A DNA stretch of 64,000 bases from Castellaniella sp047971665 (GTDB lineage: Bacteria > Pseudomonadota > Gammaproteobacteria > Burkholderiales > Burkholderiaceae_B). Position 1 is the stretch's first letter, and each line of letters starts with the position of its first letter. The stretch is from contig NZ_JBKEAA010000019.1 in the NCBI RefSeq assembly GCF_047971665.1, forward strand, positions 1 to 64,000, written 5' to 3'. Below, in pieces: positions 17,763 through 26,712 of this stretch. A program made the translations under genes and the position numbers. The notes beneath the pieces are model-generated. The model made no database searches. It had not been told where the DNA came from and worked only from the letters and a program-made list of their open reading frames with translations.

Positions 17763-19382
17763 ATGACGTCTCAACATCTGGCGGCCGCCTCGGCTTATGG
17801 CTATCCCTTGTTGATCAAGCAGATCTTCATGTCATCAAAGGCCGTCGCCAGTGACCGTGAAATCGTGGACCATGACCATCGTTTCGGGTATCCGGCGTTT
17901 TTCGAGCGCGTGGCCCGGCTGGCGGGGGCGTTGACCGAACTGGGGGTTCGACCCGGCGACACCGTCGCCATCCTGGACTGGGACAGTCATCGCTATCTGG
18001 AGGCTTTTTTTGCCGTGCCCATGATGGGGGCGGTGCTGATGACCGTCAATGTGCGCCTGTCGCCAGACCAGATCACATATACCTTGAACGACGCCGGGGC
18101 CAGCGTCTTGCTGATTCACGATGATTTCGTGCCGATGCTGGGCACGATCCGTGACCGGCTGCAAACCGTGCGGCGGATCGTGGGGCTGACCGATACCGCC
18201 GACGGCGGCCAGACTGCGGAGCATGGCGAATACGAGTCCCTGCTGGCCCGCGCGCAGCCGGAATTCGATTTTCCCGATTTCGACGAGTACACACGGGCCA
18301 CCACTTTCTATACGACGGGCACCACGGGCGACCCCAAGGGGGTGTATTTCAGCCACCGTCAGCTGGTTCTGCATACGCTGGCGGTGTCCGCCGCGCTGGG
18401 CAGTCCGGTGGCACAGGGCCGCTTGCATCGCGATGACGTCTATATGCCGATGACGCCCATGTTCCATGTGCATGCCTGGGGGCTGCCCTACGTGGCGACG
18501 CTGTTGGGGCTGAAGCAGATTTATCCCGGGCGCTACACGCCGGATGCCTTGCTGCGGCTGATCCGCGAAGAGTGCGTGACGTTTTCGCATTGCGTGCCGA
18601 CCATCCTGCACATGCTGCTCAACCACCCCGAGGCCGGCGCCACCGACCTGTCGGCTTGCAAGGTCATCATTGGCGGTTCGGCGCTGCCACAGGGCCTGGC
18701 CCAGGCCGCGCTGGATCGGGGGATCGACATTTTCACCGGGTATGGCATGTCCGAGACCTGCCCGGTCCTGACGCTGGCGCAATTGCGCGACGCGCACGCG
18801 GGCCCCGCTGAGCGCCTGCGCGACCGCACGCGGACCGGCTACGCCCTGCCGCTGGTGCAGGTGCGGGTGGTCAACGAGGCACTGCGCGATGTACCCTGCG
18901 ATGGCGTCAGCGTGGGCGAGATCGTGGTGCGGGCGCCTTGGCTGACCCAGGGGTATCTGGGCAAGCCCGAGGCCTCCGAGGCTTTGTGGCAGGGTGGTTG
19001 GCTGCACACGGGCGATATCGGGATCCTGGATGCGCGTGGCATGCTGACTGTGACCGACCGCCTCAAGGATGTCGTCAAGACGGGCGGCGAATGGGTGTCG
19101 TCGCTGGCGCTGGAGGATGTGATTTCCAGTCATCCGGCCGTCACCGAAGTGGCCGTGGTGGCCATTCCCGATGCTCGGTGGGGCGAGCGTCCGTTGCCCT
19201 TTGTGGTCCTCAAGTCCGGCCAGTCCGTCGATGAGGCGGCCATCCGCGCTCATGTCCAGACCGCGGTGGATGCCGGAACCCTGTCGCGGTTCGCCGTGCC
19301 GGATCAGGTGCGTTTCGTGGACAGTCTGCCCCGGACCAGCGTGGGCAAACTCAACAAACGCGCCATACGCGAGACGGTCTAG
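17763..19382 (+). CDS. Fatty-acid/acyl-CoA ligase (AMP-forming, AlkK-like)
   Basis: The 539-residue enzyme activates a carboxylic acid to its CoA thioester through an acyl-AMP. It shows the AMP-binding P-loop YTTGTTGDPKGVYFSHRQ near 182-200, GYGMSETCPV near 326, LHTGDIGILDARGMLTVTDRLKDVVKTGGEW, and the C-terminal lysine motif LPRTSVGKLNKR. It resembles the medium-chain AlkK / methylmercaptopropionate-CoA ligase group; the substrate is not readable. The ATG at 17763 is supported by GGAGG about eight bases upstream; the open frame further upstream (to 17628) has no homology. It stands alone and ends at a terminator. Confidence 0.9.
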   Translation: MTSQHLAAASAYGYPLLIKQIFMSSKAVASDREIVDHDHRFGYPAFFERVARLAGALTELGVRPGDTVAILDWDSHRYLEAFFAVPMMGAVLMTVNVRLSPDQITYTLNDAGASVLLIHDDFVPMLGTIRDRLQTVRRIVGLTDTADGGQTAEHGEYESLLARAQPEFDFPDFDEYTRATTFYTTGTTGDPKGVYFSHRQLVLHTLAVSAALGSPVAQGRLHRDDVYMPMTPMFHVHAWGLPYVATLLGLKQIYPGRYTPDALLRLIREECVTFSHCVPTILHMLLNHPEAGATDLSACKVIIGGSALPQGLAQAALDRGIDIFTGYGMSETCPVLTLAQLRDAHAGPAERLRDRTRTGYALPLVQVRVVNEALRDVPCDGVSVGEIVVRAPWLTQGYLGKPEASEALWQGGWLHTGDIGILDARGMLTVTDRLKDVVKTGGEWVSSLALEDVISSHPAVTEVAVVAIPDARWGERPLPFVVLKSGQSVDEAAIRAHVQTAVDAGTLSRFAVPDQVRFVDSLPRTSVGKLNKRAIRETV

Positions 19383-19430
19383 CGCGCTGTCTGGCGGATC
19401 GCCAGACACCCGTGAGGGCCGGCCTGAATG

Positions 19431-19466
19431 CAAAACGCCAGTTCCGCAGAACTGGCGTTTTGTCTT
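19431..19466. terminator. Bidirectional terminator between acyl-CoA ligase and tRNA-Thr
   Basis: A perfect 14-bp stem (19431-19444 with 19449-19462, arms CAAAACGCCAGTTC and complement) with CGCA loop ends in TTTTGTCTTTT on the plus strand. The A-run at the left base gives Us on the minus strand, so it can also end the tRNA transcript. A second perfect hairpin, 9-bp stem and 3-base loop at 19388-19408 without a T-run, lies just after the ligase stop. Confidence 0.85.
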
Positions 19467-19476
19467 TTGTTCGATC

Positions 19477-19552
19477 TGGTGCCGGCTAGAGGAGTCGAAC
19501 CCCCGACCTTCTCATTACGAATGAGCTGCTCTACCAACTGAGCTAAGCCGGC
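19477..19552 (-). tRNA. tRNA-Thr (anticodon CGT)
   Basis: Read on the minus strand, the 76-base gene starts GCCGGCTTAGCTCAG and ends GCCGGCACCA, with an encoded CCA. The D arm (GCTC/GAGC), the T arm with GGTTCGA and a 7-bp acceptor stem fold normally. The anticodon loop TTCGTAA places CGT at positions 34-36, reading ACG (threonine). The anticodon stem has one mismatch at its top pair. Confidence 0.95.
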
Positions 19553-19778
19553 AACGGTGGATGTCTATGCGTCCCACCAGTCTGGTCAAGGCGCACATGA
19601 ATGCGCTCCACCAAAGCCCGTTATTATACATGAATTTCATGAGGTTCAGGCGGCCCGGGGCTGGAACGGCGCAAGCGCCGCAACACGCGGAAATATGCGG
19701 AATTGCGCGATATCAGGGCTGATGGCGGTCATCGCCGTCATAATACGGACATGGAAGGGTGATCCGAGCGAGGCCAGA

Positions 19779-20147
19779 ATGAGTTGGATTCAAGGATTGA
19801 TGGTGGCGGCGGCTGTGCTGCCCTATGGTGCTGCGATGACGGCCAAGGCCGGCGGCCAGCGATACGACAACAACGATCCGCGCCCCTGGCTGGCCGCCCA
19901 GCAGGGCTGGCGTGCCCGCGCCAATGCGGCGCAGGCCAATCTGTTCGAGGGACTGCCGTTTTTTTATGCCGCAGTGCTGTATGCCCTGCATGTCGGCGCG
20001 CAGCCGGACCGGCTGGCCTGGCTGATGGGCGTCTGGGTGGCCTTGCGGGTGCTGTATGTGCTGGCCTATGTCCTGGGGCGCGGTCTGGTCCGCTCGATCG
20101 TCTGGGGCGCCGCCCTGGTCGTGAATCTGGCGATTTTGTGGGCCTGA
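19779..20147 (+). CDS. MAPEG-family membrane protein
   Basis: The 122-residue protein has four predicted transmembrane segments (about 5-22, 52-72, 75-98, 101-121). It also has the family's N-R-E/Q-like loop, here RARANAAQANLFEGLPFFYAAVLYA, in which AxxNxxE follows the first loop. MAPEG proteins include microsomal glutathione transferases; the bacterial members are mostly uncharacterised, so no reaction is claimed. The ATG at 19779 is chosen because it begins the first membrane helix; the frame upstream to 19557 overlaps nothing recognisable. Convergent with the AI-2E-family gene. Confidence 0.85.
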   Translation: MSWIQGLMVAAAVLPYGAAMTAKAGGQRYDNNDPRPWLAAQQGWRARANAAQANLFEGLPFFYAAVLYALHVGAQPDRLAWLMGVWVALRVLYVLAYVLGRGLVRSIVWGAALVVNLAILWA

Positions 20148-20175
20148 CGCGATCCCCGGAGGCGCGGATCGAGAG

Positions 20176-21282
20176 TCAGGTGTCTTGCTCAGGGCTGGTT
20201 CTCGAGGGCAGGCGTTCCTGCGGGTGTTCCTTCTGGTGTTGCGTGACCGCGGCGGGGAACATATCCCAGCAGGCCATGAACAGTGCGGCGAACAGCGGGC
20301 CGATGACAAAGCCGTTCAACCCGAATACCGACAGGCCGCCCAGGGTGGAGATCAGCACGACATAGTCGGGCAGTTTGGTGTCCTTGCCCACCAGGATGGG
20401 ACGCAGCAGGTTGTCCAGCAGGCCGATGACCAGCACACCGAACAGGATCAGGACAATGCCTTGCCACAGGGCGCCGGTGACCAGGAAATAGATGGCGACC
20501 GGGACCCAGATCAGTGAGGCGCCCACGGCTGGCAGCAGAGACAGAAAGGCCATGATCACCCCCCAGAACAGGGAGCCCTGAATACCCAGAAAGGCGAACA
20601 TCAGGCCCCCCAGCAAACCCTGAGTGGCGGCGATGACGATGTTGCCCTTGACAGTGGCGCGCACCACGGTGGCGAATTTCTGGAACAGGCCCTGGCGGTG
20701 CGAGTCCTCCAGCGGGATCAGCCGCTTGAGCTTGGGGACGATGATGGCGCCGTCGCGCAGCAGGAAAAACAGCAGGTAGAGCATGATGCCCAGCCCGACC
20801 ACGAACTGGAAGGTATTCTGGCCGATATTGACGGCCTGCTTGGCCAGGAACTGGCTGGCCTGCAATGCGCCTGCCGAGAGTTTTTCACGGATGCTGAGCA
20901 GATCGCCCAGACCGAAGGATTCCAGCCAGCTGTGCACGGAGGCCGGCAGGGCGCCGACGATCTGCTCGTAGTAGCCGCCCAGGTTCATCTGGCCGGAATT
21001 GACGCGGTTGTACAGCCCCGCCACCTCGTTGGCGAGCGAGGCGGCAATGAACAGCATCGGCAGGATGACGATCAGTGTGATGCACAGCACGGTCAGGAAG
21101 GCCGCCAGGCCGCGGCTGCGTCCGCCCAGGGCGCGCAGCAGGAATCGGAACATGGGGCTGAAGATCACGGCCAGCGCGCCGCCCCAGAAGATGGCGGCGT
21201 AGAACGGCAGCAGAATGCTGATGAAGGCGATCGATACCGCGGTCAGCAGCAGCAGGAAACTGCGAAAGTGCAATGTGTGCAT
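20176..21282 (-). CDS. AI-2E family transporter (PerM/YdiK-like)
   Basis: The 368-residue inner-membrane protein has about eight hydrophobic segments: two near the N-terminus, a central cytoplasmic/periplasmic domain (about 95-150), then a cluster after 150 including GLLGGLMFAFLGIQGSLFWGVIMAFLSLLPAVGASLIW, a family-defining stretch. The C-terminus has LRPILVGKDTKLPDYVVLISTLGGLSVFGLNGFVIGPLFAALFM. Named for E. coli TqsA, but most members transport other or unknown substrates. It is 25 bases downstream of the DUF3422 gene, so the two may be co-transcribed. Confidence 0.9.
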   Translation of the reverse strand: MHTLHFRSFLLLLTAVSIAFISILLPFYAAIFWGGALAVIFSPMFRFLLRALGGRSRGLAAFLTVLCITLIVILPMLFIAASLANEVAGLYNRVNSGQMNLGGYYEQIVGALPASVHSWLESFGLGDLLSIREKLSAGALQASQFLAKQAVNIGQNTFQFVVGLGIMLYLLFFLLRDGAIIVPKLKRLIPLEDSHRQGLFQKFATVVRATVKGNIVIAATQGLLGGLMFAFLGIQGSLFWGVIMAFLSLLPAVGASLIWVPVAIYFLVTGALWQGIVLILFGVLVIGLLDNLLRPILVGKDTKLPDYVVLISTLGGLSVFGLNGFVIGPLFAALFMACWDMFPAAVTQHQKEHPQERLPSRTSPEQDT

Positions 21283-21307
21283 GGTCGGAGGGGGGGTGTC
21301 GGAAGAG

Positions 21308-22537
21308 TCAGTGACGCCGGGCGTTGCGAATGCGGTAGGCGATTGTGCCGATGATCAGCACTGCCAGCGGTGTGCCGGCCAACAGGGCCGTGCGGGGCGG
21401 CAGTTCGAATCCCAGCGTGAGTATGCCTTGATACAGCAGTTTGAGCAGGCTGAACAGATAATAGCTGATGGCGATGATGGACAGACCTTCCACGGCCTTC
21501 TGGATCTTGATCTGGGTTGCGGCCCGGGTGCTCAGGCTCTGCAGGATCTGGCTGTTCTGGGCTTCCATTTCGACCTGGACGCGAGCCTGGAGCAGGTTAC
21601 TCAGGTGGGAGACCGCGCTGCCGATGCGGCTCAGGCGTTGATCGGTGGACGCACAATAGCGCACCGTGGGACGAAAGCGCTGGGCGATGAATGTCCCCAG
21701 CTGCTGGCAGTCTCCGGTGCGGCTCTCGTGCAGTTCAGCGATGCGCTCGTAGACCAGCTGGGCGTAGGCTTCGGTGGCGCTGAATCGCAACCGTGTGCGG
21801 GCGCTGGTCTGGGTGATCCGGGCCGACAGGCGGGTGATGCGCTCCAGCAATGCTTCGATGTCCTGGGACTCGGCACGGGCGTTGGCGTCGGACAGCGTGG
21901 CCAGTTCCTGCTCGTACTGGCGCAACTCGGCGCCCAGCGAACGGGCGACGGGCAGGGTCAGCGAGGCCATCAGGCGGTAGGTTTCGACCTCCAGCAGGCG
22001 GCGCACCATGCGGCCCAGCCGCCGGCTGTCAAACTGCCGGTTGAGGATCAGCATGCGGTTCAGGCCGTTGCCGTTCAGACGCAGATCGCTCCAGACGGTC
22101 GCCTTGCCGTCATCCAGCTTGGAGCCGACCGGATCCGTGAAGCCGTAATGCCCGATCGAGCCGCGCCAGCTTGTCTCCGATTCCACACAGATCTGGTCGG
22201 CGTTGATCAGCAGGGCGCTATGGGCCTCGGCGACTTCGGCGAGCGCCGAAGGCAGGGCCGCCCAGGGCGTGGCCTGGGGACCTGGGATCACCAGGGTCAG
22301 CGTCAGGAATTCGGTATGCCTTTCCCATTTGAGTCGTGCGTCGCCCACCGGGAATTCTCCCTGGGGCAGGGTGGGATCGGCCAATGCGACGTGGCGGTTG
22401 CACAGAGAGCGGACGATGGTTTCGGCCGCTTCGTGCTCGTCCAGGAACGCCAGGTGAAAGACCTGGGCCGGCGCATCGAAGTACATCGAGGGGCGGGCGT
22501 GCAGTTCGTTGTGCAGAGCGTTTCGGTGCGGATGCAT
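21308..22537 (-). CDS. DUF3422 family membrane protein
   Basis: The 409-residue protein begins HPHRNALHNELHARPSMYFDAPAQVFHLAF, the family's hallmark, and has a long soluble region with a likely coiled coil (about 210-310). Two C-terminal transmembrane helices lie near 345-370 and 380-402, so it is probably anchored by its C-terminus. Function is not known; members are widespread in Proteobacteria. Same strand as, and just upstream of, the AI-2E-type transporter gene. Confidence 0.88.
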   Translation of the reverse strand: MHPHRNALHNELHARPSMYFDAPAQVFHLAFLDEHEAAETIVRSLCNRHVALADPTLPQGEFPVGDARLKWERHTEFLTLTLVIPGPQATPWAALPSALAEVAEAHSALLINADQICVESETSWRGSIGHYGFTDPVGSKLDDGKATVWSDLRLNGNGLNRMLILNRQFDSRRLGRMVRRLLEVETYRLMASLTLPVARSLGAELRQYEQELATLSDANARAESQDIEALLERITRLSARITQTSARTRLRFSATEAYAQLVYERIAELHESRTGDCQQLGTFIAQRFRPTVRYCASTDQRLSRIGSAVSHLSNLLQARVQVEMEAQNSQILQSLSTRAATQIKIQKAVEGLSIIAISYYLFSLLKLLYQGILTLGFELPPRTALLAGTPLAVLIIGTIAYRIRNARRH

Positions 22538-22628
22538 GCGTCGGTCCGGATCGGAAAGCGGGAAAAAGAACTCAGTGTATCGAAAGTCCAGGCCAGAAGT
22601 ATGGAAAACGGTCTGCGTCGGAGAGCCG

Positions 22629-23192
22629 TCAGGCTGTGGCCGGAGAGTGCCCGGTCGGCTGCGGTCCCGGGTACACGACGGTTTTGTCTTCCTGAATCAC
22701 TGCGTCCGGCGTCAGCGTGGCCGGCTCGAGCCGGCCGGCGCCCATGATGTGGAACACGGAAATGCCGTGGGCGATCAGATGATCCGAGACGATGCGCCGG
22801 TGGCAGCGCCACCAGACGGATTCGGCGCACATCAGGACAGTGAGCTGTGACCGCCCCTGGGTGATGAGGGCCTCAAGTCCCTGATGGAATTCAGGGCTCA
22901 GGGCATAGTCCGCATAATGATGGAAACTGTCGTTTTCCCAGTAGCCGTTGGTTGCGGTCGACACGGTCTTCGATTTGCCGCGCAGCCCGCCCAGGGTGAC
23001 CATGTGCGCGTAGGTGATGCCGCACGCTCTCAGGGCCTCGGGCAAGGTGTCCTGGTTGAATTGGGGATTGGCGCGCGAGCGTGGTACCGTGCGGATGTCG
23101 GCCAGATGCGCAATCTTTGCCTGGGTCAGCAAGGCGATGAAATCGTCCAGGCTGCGGTTCGAGTGGCCGATGGTATAGAGGGGATTCATCAT
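22629..23192 (-). CDS. DUF488 domain protein
   Basis: The 187-residue protein begins LYTIGHSNRSLDDFIALL, continues with ADIRTVPRSRANPQFN, and contains LMCAESVWWRCHRRIVSDHL near 125-145, the C-x4-WWRCHRR signature of DUF488. The biochemical role of the family is not established. Two adjacent ATGs (23192, 23189) could start it; the upstream one is used. Divergent from hslR with an 88-base spacer. Confidence 0.88.
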   Translation of the reverse strand: MMNPLYTIGHSNRSLDDFIALLTQAKIAHLADIRTVPRSRANPQFNQDTLPEALRACGITYAHMVTLGGLRGKSKTVSTATNGYWENDSFHHYADYALSPEFHQGLEALITQGRSQLTVLMCAESVWWRCHRRIVSDHLIAHGISVFHIMGAGRLEPATLTPDAVIQEDKTVVYPGPQPTGHSPATA

Positions 23193-23280
23193 CGGACGAC
23201 GATAATCCCTTCCACGGGCGATGGACAAGCCGGCGCGCACCGGCAGCCCGCAGCCGTCGCCGACAAGGACAGGACCTGGC

Positions 23281-23664
23281 ATGGACAAGATACGACTCGA
23301 CAAATGGCTCTGGGCCGCCCGTTTTTACAAGACCCGCAGCCTGGCGGCACATGAAATCGGTGCCGGTCGGGTGCTGGTCGGCGGCCAGCCGGTCAAGCCC
23401 GCCCGGGAGATCTCCCTGAACGATCGGGTCGAGGTGCGTCGGGCCGGCGCACCTCCCCTGCAGGTCCGGGTATGTGCGCTCAGCAAGGTGCGTGGGCCGG
23501 CTGCCCAGGCTGTGTTGCTGTATGAAGAAACGTCCGACAGCGTGGCCGCGCGGGAACAGGCCGCCGAGATGCGCCGTCTGGCGCCCGAGCCTGCCCGGGA
23601 TTTTGAGGAGGGGCGCCCGACGAAGCGTGATCGGCGACAGATCGACCGGTGGCGTGGGCGGTAA
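23281..23664 (+). CDS. hslR: Heat-shock protein 15 (S4-domain RNA-binding protein)
   Basis: Hsp15 binds free 50S subunits carrying nascent peptidyl-tRNA and helps recycle stalled ribosomes. The 127-residue product has an N-terminal S4 domain (IRLDKWLWAARFYKTRSLAAHEIGAGRVLVGGQPVKPAREI, about 4-45) and a basic C-terminal tail GRPTKRDRRQIDRWRGR, both standard for the family. The ATG 23281 is chosen over 23221 because the intervening 20 residues are low-complexity and outside the family. Confidence 0.93.
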   Translation: MDKIRLDKWLWAARFYKTRSLAAHEIGAGRVLVGGQPVKPAREISLNDRVEVRRAGAPPLQVRVCALSKVRGPAAQAVLLYEETSDSVAAREQAAEMRRLAPEPARDFEEGRPTKRDRRQIDRWRGR

Positions 23665-23762
23665 CGTCGCCGGATGGTGCCGGCGGTGTCTGTCGAATGT
23701 GGCTGCCGAGAGGTCCTGCCCTGATCGGGGCGGTTTTCGTTGGCCGGGCAGGCCGCACAGTA

Positions 23763-24452
23763 TCAGGGGAGGGCGGCGCCTTGCGTGTGGATGATGTCCA
23801 GGACGCCGTTGATGACGAATTGCACCCCCATGCAGACCAGCAGGAACCCCATGACCCGCGCGATGGCCTGGACGCCCCCTTCGCCGATGAGCTTGTCGAT
23901 CCGGTTGGCACTGCGCAGGCAGACCCAGAACAGCAGGCCAAGCAGCATGAAGATGATGATCGGGGCGAGGATCAGCGTCAGCGTGGAATAGGGGGGCGGA
24001 CCCGACTGCACGGAAGCGGTGATGCTGATGATGAAGGCGATGGTGCCTGGCCCCGCCGTGCCGGGCAGCGCCAGCGGGACAAAGGCGATGTTGACGGATT
24101 TGCGCTTGGCCAGCGCATCGGCATTGGCCTCGGCTTCCGGCATTTCTTCGGTGCTTTGCGTCGGGAACAGCATCGTGAATCCGATGAACACCACGATCAG
24201 GCCGCCGGCAATGCGCAATCCGGGAATCGAGATGCCGAACGAGCGCATGACCCACTGGCCGGCGAAATATGTCACCAGCATGATCAACACGACATACACT
24301 GCAGCCTGTGTGATCTGGCGGTTGCGTTCCGCGGGCGGGAGGAGGTGGCCCATGGACAGCAGCAGGGTCATGGAGGTCAGCGGATTGGCCAATGGAAGCA
24401 TCAGCGTCAATCCAAGGCTGACTGCGGAAAACAGTTCAATGAGCGCGTGCAT
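23763..24452 (-). CDS. MarC-family integral membrane protein
   Basis: The 229-residue protein has six predicted transmembrane segments and the family segments LANPLTSMTLLLSMG (near 20-35) and PLALPGTAGPGTIAFIISI (near 125-143). MarC/YhgN proteins are inner-membrane proteins of unknown function; the old link with multiple antibiotic resistance is not supported. Start ATG 24452 gives a membrane helix close to the N-terminus; the frame upstream is not conserved. A 490-base gap separates it from tRNA-Asn. Confidence 0.92.
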   Translation of the reverse strand: MHALIELFSAVSLGLTLMLPLANPLTSMTLLLSMGHLLPPAERNRQITQAAVYVVLIMLVTYFAGQWVMRSFGISIPGLRIAGGLIVVFIGFTMLFPTQSTEEMPEAEANADALAKRKSVNIAFVPLALPGTAGPGTIAFIISITASVQSGPPPYSTLTLILAPIIIFMLLGLLFWVCLRSANRIDKLIGEGGVQAIARVMGFLLVCMGVQFVINGVLDIIHTQGAALP

Positions 24453-24604
24453 GGAGGCGTCTGGAATGGGTGGAGCATGAGGCCACTTGCGGTGGCCTGG
24501 GTGATTGATGCGTAAATCATCAATGACGACCCGTTCATCATAATGCACGGGAGACTGATCGATCATCAGCCCGGCAGGATGCCGGCAAAAAACCCTGGCC
24601 TTCG

Positions 24605-24627
24605 TGAACTGCCCCCAGAAGTTGGAC
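24605..24627 (+). mobile_element. Relic of an IS3-family (IS150-group) terminal repeat
   Basis: The 23 bases starting TGAACTGCCCCCAGAAG and ending TTGGAC match the usual pattern of IS150-group ends (TG-ACTG-CCC-A-x-GTTGGAC). No transposase frame and no matching opposite end were found nearby, so this would be a remnant. Recognition is by motif memory only. Confidence 0.4.
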
Positions 24628-24883
24628 GGTCACAGATCAGACGGGAGTGTCAGTGATCCGCTTGCCATCCTTGCTCAGGTTCAGGCATGTGCACCAAATG
24701 CCAGGCATGGCAAAGCCCGCGTACCTTGCGGTAGGCGGGCTGGAAAAATGAGGCGCAACAAGAAAAGTCGTATCAACCTTTCGAGTACTTTATCGTCAAA
24801 AATCCCGAAATGGGGCGGAGTCGTAGGGTTGAGCCCCAATGGGTCGGTTATTTTTGCGTTGACACTTGGTTGACAGAATGCCC

Positions 24884-24918
24884 AAAAACAAAAACGCCAA
24901 TCTTGTGAAGGATTGGCA
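24884..24918 (-). terminator. Rho-independent terminator of tRNA-Asn
   Basis: Read leftward, GCCAATC / GATTGGC form a 7-bp stem around CCTTCACAA-type loop sequence, followed by GTTTTTGTTTTTG. It lies about 30 bases past the tRNA 3' end. Confidence 0.85.
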
Positions 24919-24946
24919 TAAGTGCTTGATACTGCTCGGTATTCTG

Positions 24947-25022
24947 TGGCTCCCCGACCAGGGCTCGAACCTGGGACCTGCGGATTAACAGTCCGTCGCT
25001 CTACCGACTGAGCTATCGGGGA
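24947..25022 (-). tRNA. tRNA-Asn (anticodon GTT)
   Basis: On the minus strand the gene reads TCCCCGATAGCTCAGTCGG... and ends CGGGGAGCCA with encoded CCA, 76 bases in all. The anticodon loop CTGTTAA within the ACGGA/TCCGC arm gives GTT, reading AAC/AAT. D and T arms are canonical (GGTTCGA T loop). The emrB-like gene ends 70 bases to the right. Confidence 0.96.
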
Positions 25023-25092
25023 ATTGCATAGAAGCGAAACTATAGCATATTTTTTTACTTGCCAGCAAAGCGCGCTGGGGCATGTCCCGCAG

Positions 25093-26712
25093 TCAGTGCG
25101 CGCCCGCCGCTGCCGCGCCGCCGTGGGTGGCCGATTTGGGTCGGGCCAGCCAGATCAGGCCGATCAGGACCAGGAAAATCCACGCAGAGGCATAGAAAAT
25201 GTCGGTGGCCGACATCGTGAAGGCCTGCTGATTGATCACCCGGTCCAGCAGACCGGCGCTATGCTGCAGGTCGATGCCCCGGTTCTGCAGGCCGCCCGTG
25301 ATGTGATCGAAGGCCGGTTCGCCGGGGCGGGCGACCTCGGTCAGGCGGCTGTGGTGCAGGGTGGCGCGGTTGTCCCAGATCGTGGTGGTGATCGAGGTGC
25401 CGAAGGCGCCGCAGACCAGGCGGAAAAAGTTCGACAGACCGGCGGCGGCGGGGATCCGGTCGGGACTCAGGCCCGACAGAGAAATCGTCGTCAGGGGGAT
25501 GAAGAACGTCGCCATGGCGGCGCCCTGGATGAAGGTGGGCAGCATGACCGTGTACAGGTCCACGCCGGTGTTGAACTGGGCGCGCATGTAGCTGATCAGG
25601 GCGAAGATCAGAAAGGCGATAGTGGCGATCGGGCGCGGATCGACGTGGGCCAGCAGCTTGCCGACGACCGGCGACAGGACGATGGCCAGGATGCCCACCG
25701 GGGCGGAAGCCACGCCCGCCCAGGTGGCCGTGTAGCCCATGGTGTTCTGCAGCCACAGGGGCAGCAGCACGACCGTGCCGAAGAACACGCCATAAGCGAC
25801 CGACAGGGCGATGGTGCCGGTGGTGAAATTGCGTTGCGCGAACAGGGTCAGGTCGACCACGGGATGGGCGGCGGTCAGTTCCCAGATCAGGAAATAGACG
25901 AAGGTGATGATCGAGATCACAGCCAATACGCAGATCAGCGGACTGGCGAACCATTCCAGTTCCTTGCCTTTGTCCAGGATGAGCTGCAGGGAGCCGACCC
26001 AGACGATCAACAGGAACAGACCCATGCGGTCGATGGGCCGATGCACGCGGCGCGACTCCCGTGACTTGTAGACCTGCCACGAGCCCCAGCCCGCGATCAG
26101 GCCGACCGGCACGTTGATATAGAAGATCCAGGACCAGGAATAGTTGTCCGAGATCCAGCCGCCCAGCAGGGGGCCGGCAATCGGACCGACCAGGATCGTC
26201 ATGGACCAGAGCGCCAGCGCCATGCCGGCCTTGGCCCTGGGGTAGCTGGCCAGCATCAGGGATTGCGACAGCGGGATCATCGGCCCGGCCACTGCGCCCT
26301 GGATGACGCGGAAGACCACGAGGGACTCCAGCGACCAGGAGAAACCGCACAGCCAGGAGCTCATGACGAACAGCAGGACGGCGATGACGAACAGGCGCAC
26401 CTGGCCGAAACGCTGCGTCAGCCAGCCCGTCAGCGGCACGGTGATGGCATTGGCGACGGCGAACGAGGTGATCACCCAGGTGCCCTGGGTTGCGCTGACG
26501 CCCAGATCGCCCGCAATGGTGGGGATCGAGACATTGGCAATCGACGAGTCCAGCACGTTCATGAACACGGCGGCCGACAGGGCAATGGTCCCGAAGGTGC
26601 GGGCCCTGCCCTCCAGAGGCGGATAGCCTTCGGCAGGCGGCTGCGCAGGCGCGGCGGGCGCCTCCGGCGGTGGCGCGTCCTTGTCTTCAGGCGTCAGGGT
26701 CGCGGTGCTCAT
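25093..26712 (-). CDS. emrB: EmrB-type multidrug efflux MFS transporter (DHA2 family)
   Basis: The 539-residue inner-membrane permease has 14 predicted transmembrane segments and the DHA2 landmarks LDSSIANVSIPTIAGDLG (TM1), SWLCGFSWSLESLVVFRVIQGAVAGPMIPLSQSL and NYSWSWIFYINVPVGL. The first 40 residues are Pro/Ala-rich. It pumps hydrophobic drugs or weak acids by proton exchange. It follows the EmrA-type gene with a four-base overlap and completes a tripartite operon with the outer-membrane protein gene at 27963. Expression is probably set by the MarR-type repressor at 29482. Confidence 0.94.
   Translation of the reverse strand: MSTATLTPEDKDAPPPEAPAAPAQPPAEGYPPLEGRARTFGTIALSAAVFMNVLDSSIANVSIPTIAGDLGVSATQGTWVITSFAVANAITVPLTGWLTQRFGQVRLFVIAVLLFVMSSWLCGFSWSLESLVVFRVIQGAVAGPMIPLSQSLMLASYPRAKAGMALALWSMTILVGPIAGPLLGGWISDNYSWSWIFYINVPVGLIAGWGSWQVYKSRESRRVHRPIDRMGLFLLIVWVGSLQLILDKGKELEWFASPLICVLAVISIITFVYFLIWELTAAHPVVDLTLFAQRNFTTGTIALSVAYGVFFGTVVLLPLWLQNTMGYTATWAGVASAPVGILAIVLSPVVGKLLAHVDPRPIATIAFLIFALISYMRAQFNTGVDLYTVMLPTFIQGAAMATFFIPLTTISLSGLSPDRIPAAAGLSNFFRLVCGAFGTSITTTIWDNRATLHHSRLTEVARPGEPAFDHITGGLQNRGIDLQHSAGLLDRVINQQAFTMSATDIFYASAWIFLVLIGLIWLARPKSATHGGAAAAGAH

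Larger units (their letters stand above)
24453..24946. other. Intergenic region between marC-like gene and tRNA-Asn
   Basis: No gene of convincing coding character is seen in these 494 bases. Contents: the marC-side promoter region (A+T-richer around 24505-24545), an IS-end-like sequence at 24605-24627, a strong imperfect hairpin at 24714-24741 (arms AGCCCGC/GCGGGCT plus TACC/GGTA with one mismatch, TTGC loop) lacking a T-run, and the tRNA terminator at 24884-24918. Confidence 0.6.

Noticed and set aside
24714..24741. Hairpin in the intergenic gap as a terminator
   Set aside because: No T-run follows on either strand and no gene ends close by; only noted in the gap entry.
24604..24873. 89-codon open frame in the marC / tRNA-Asn gap
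   Set aside because: No ribosome binding site and no recognisable family; it crosses the IS-end-like sequence and the hairpin.
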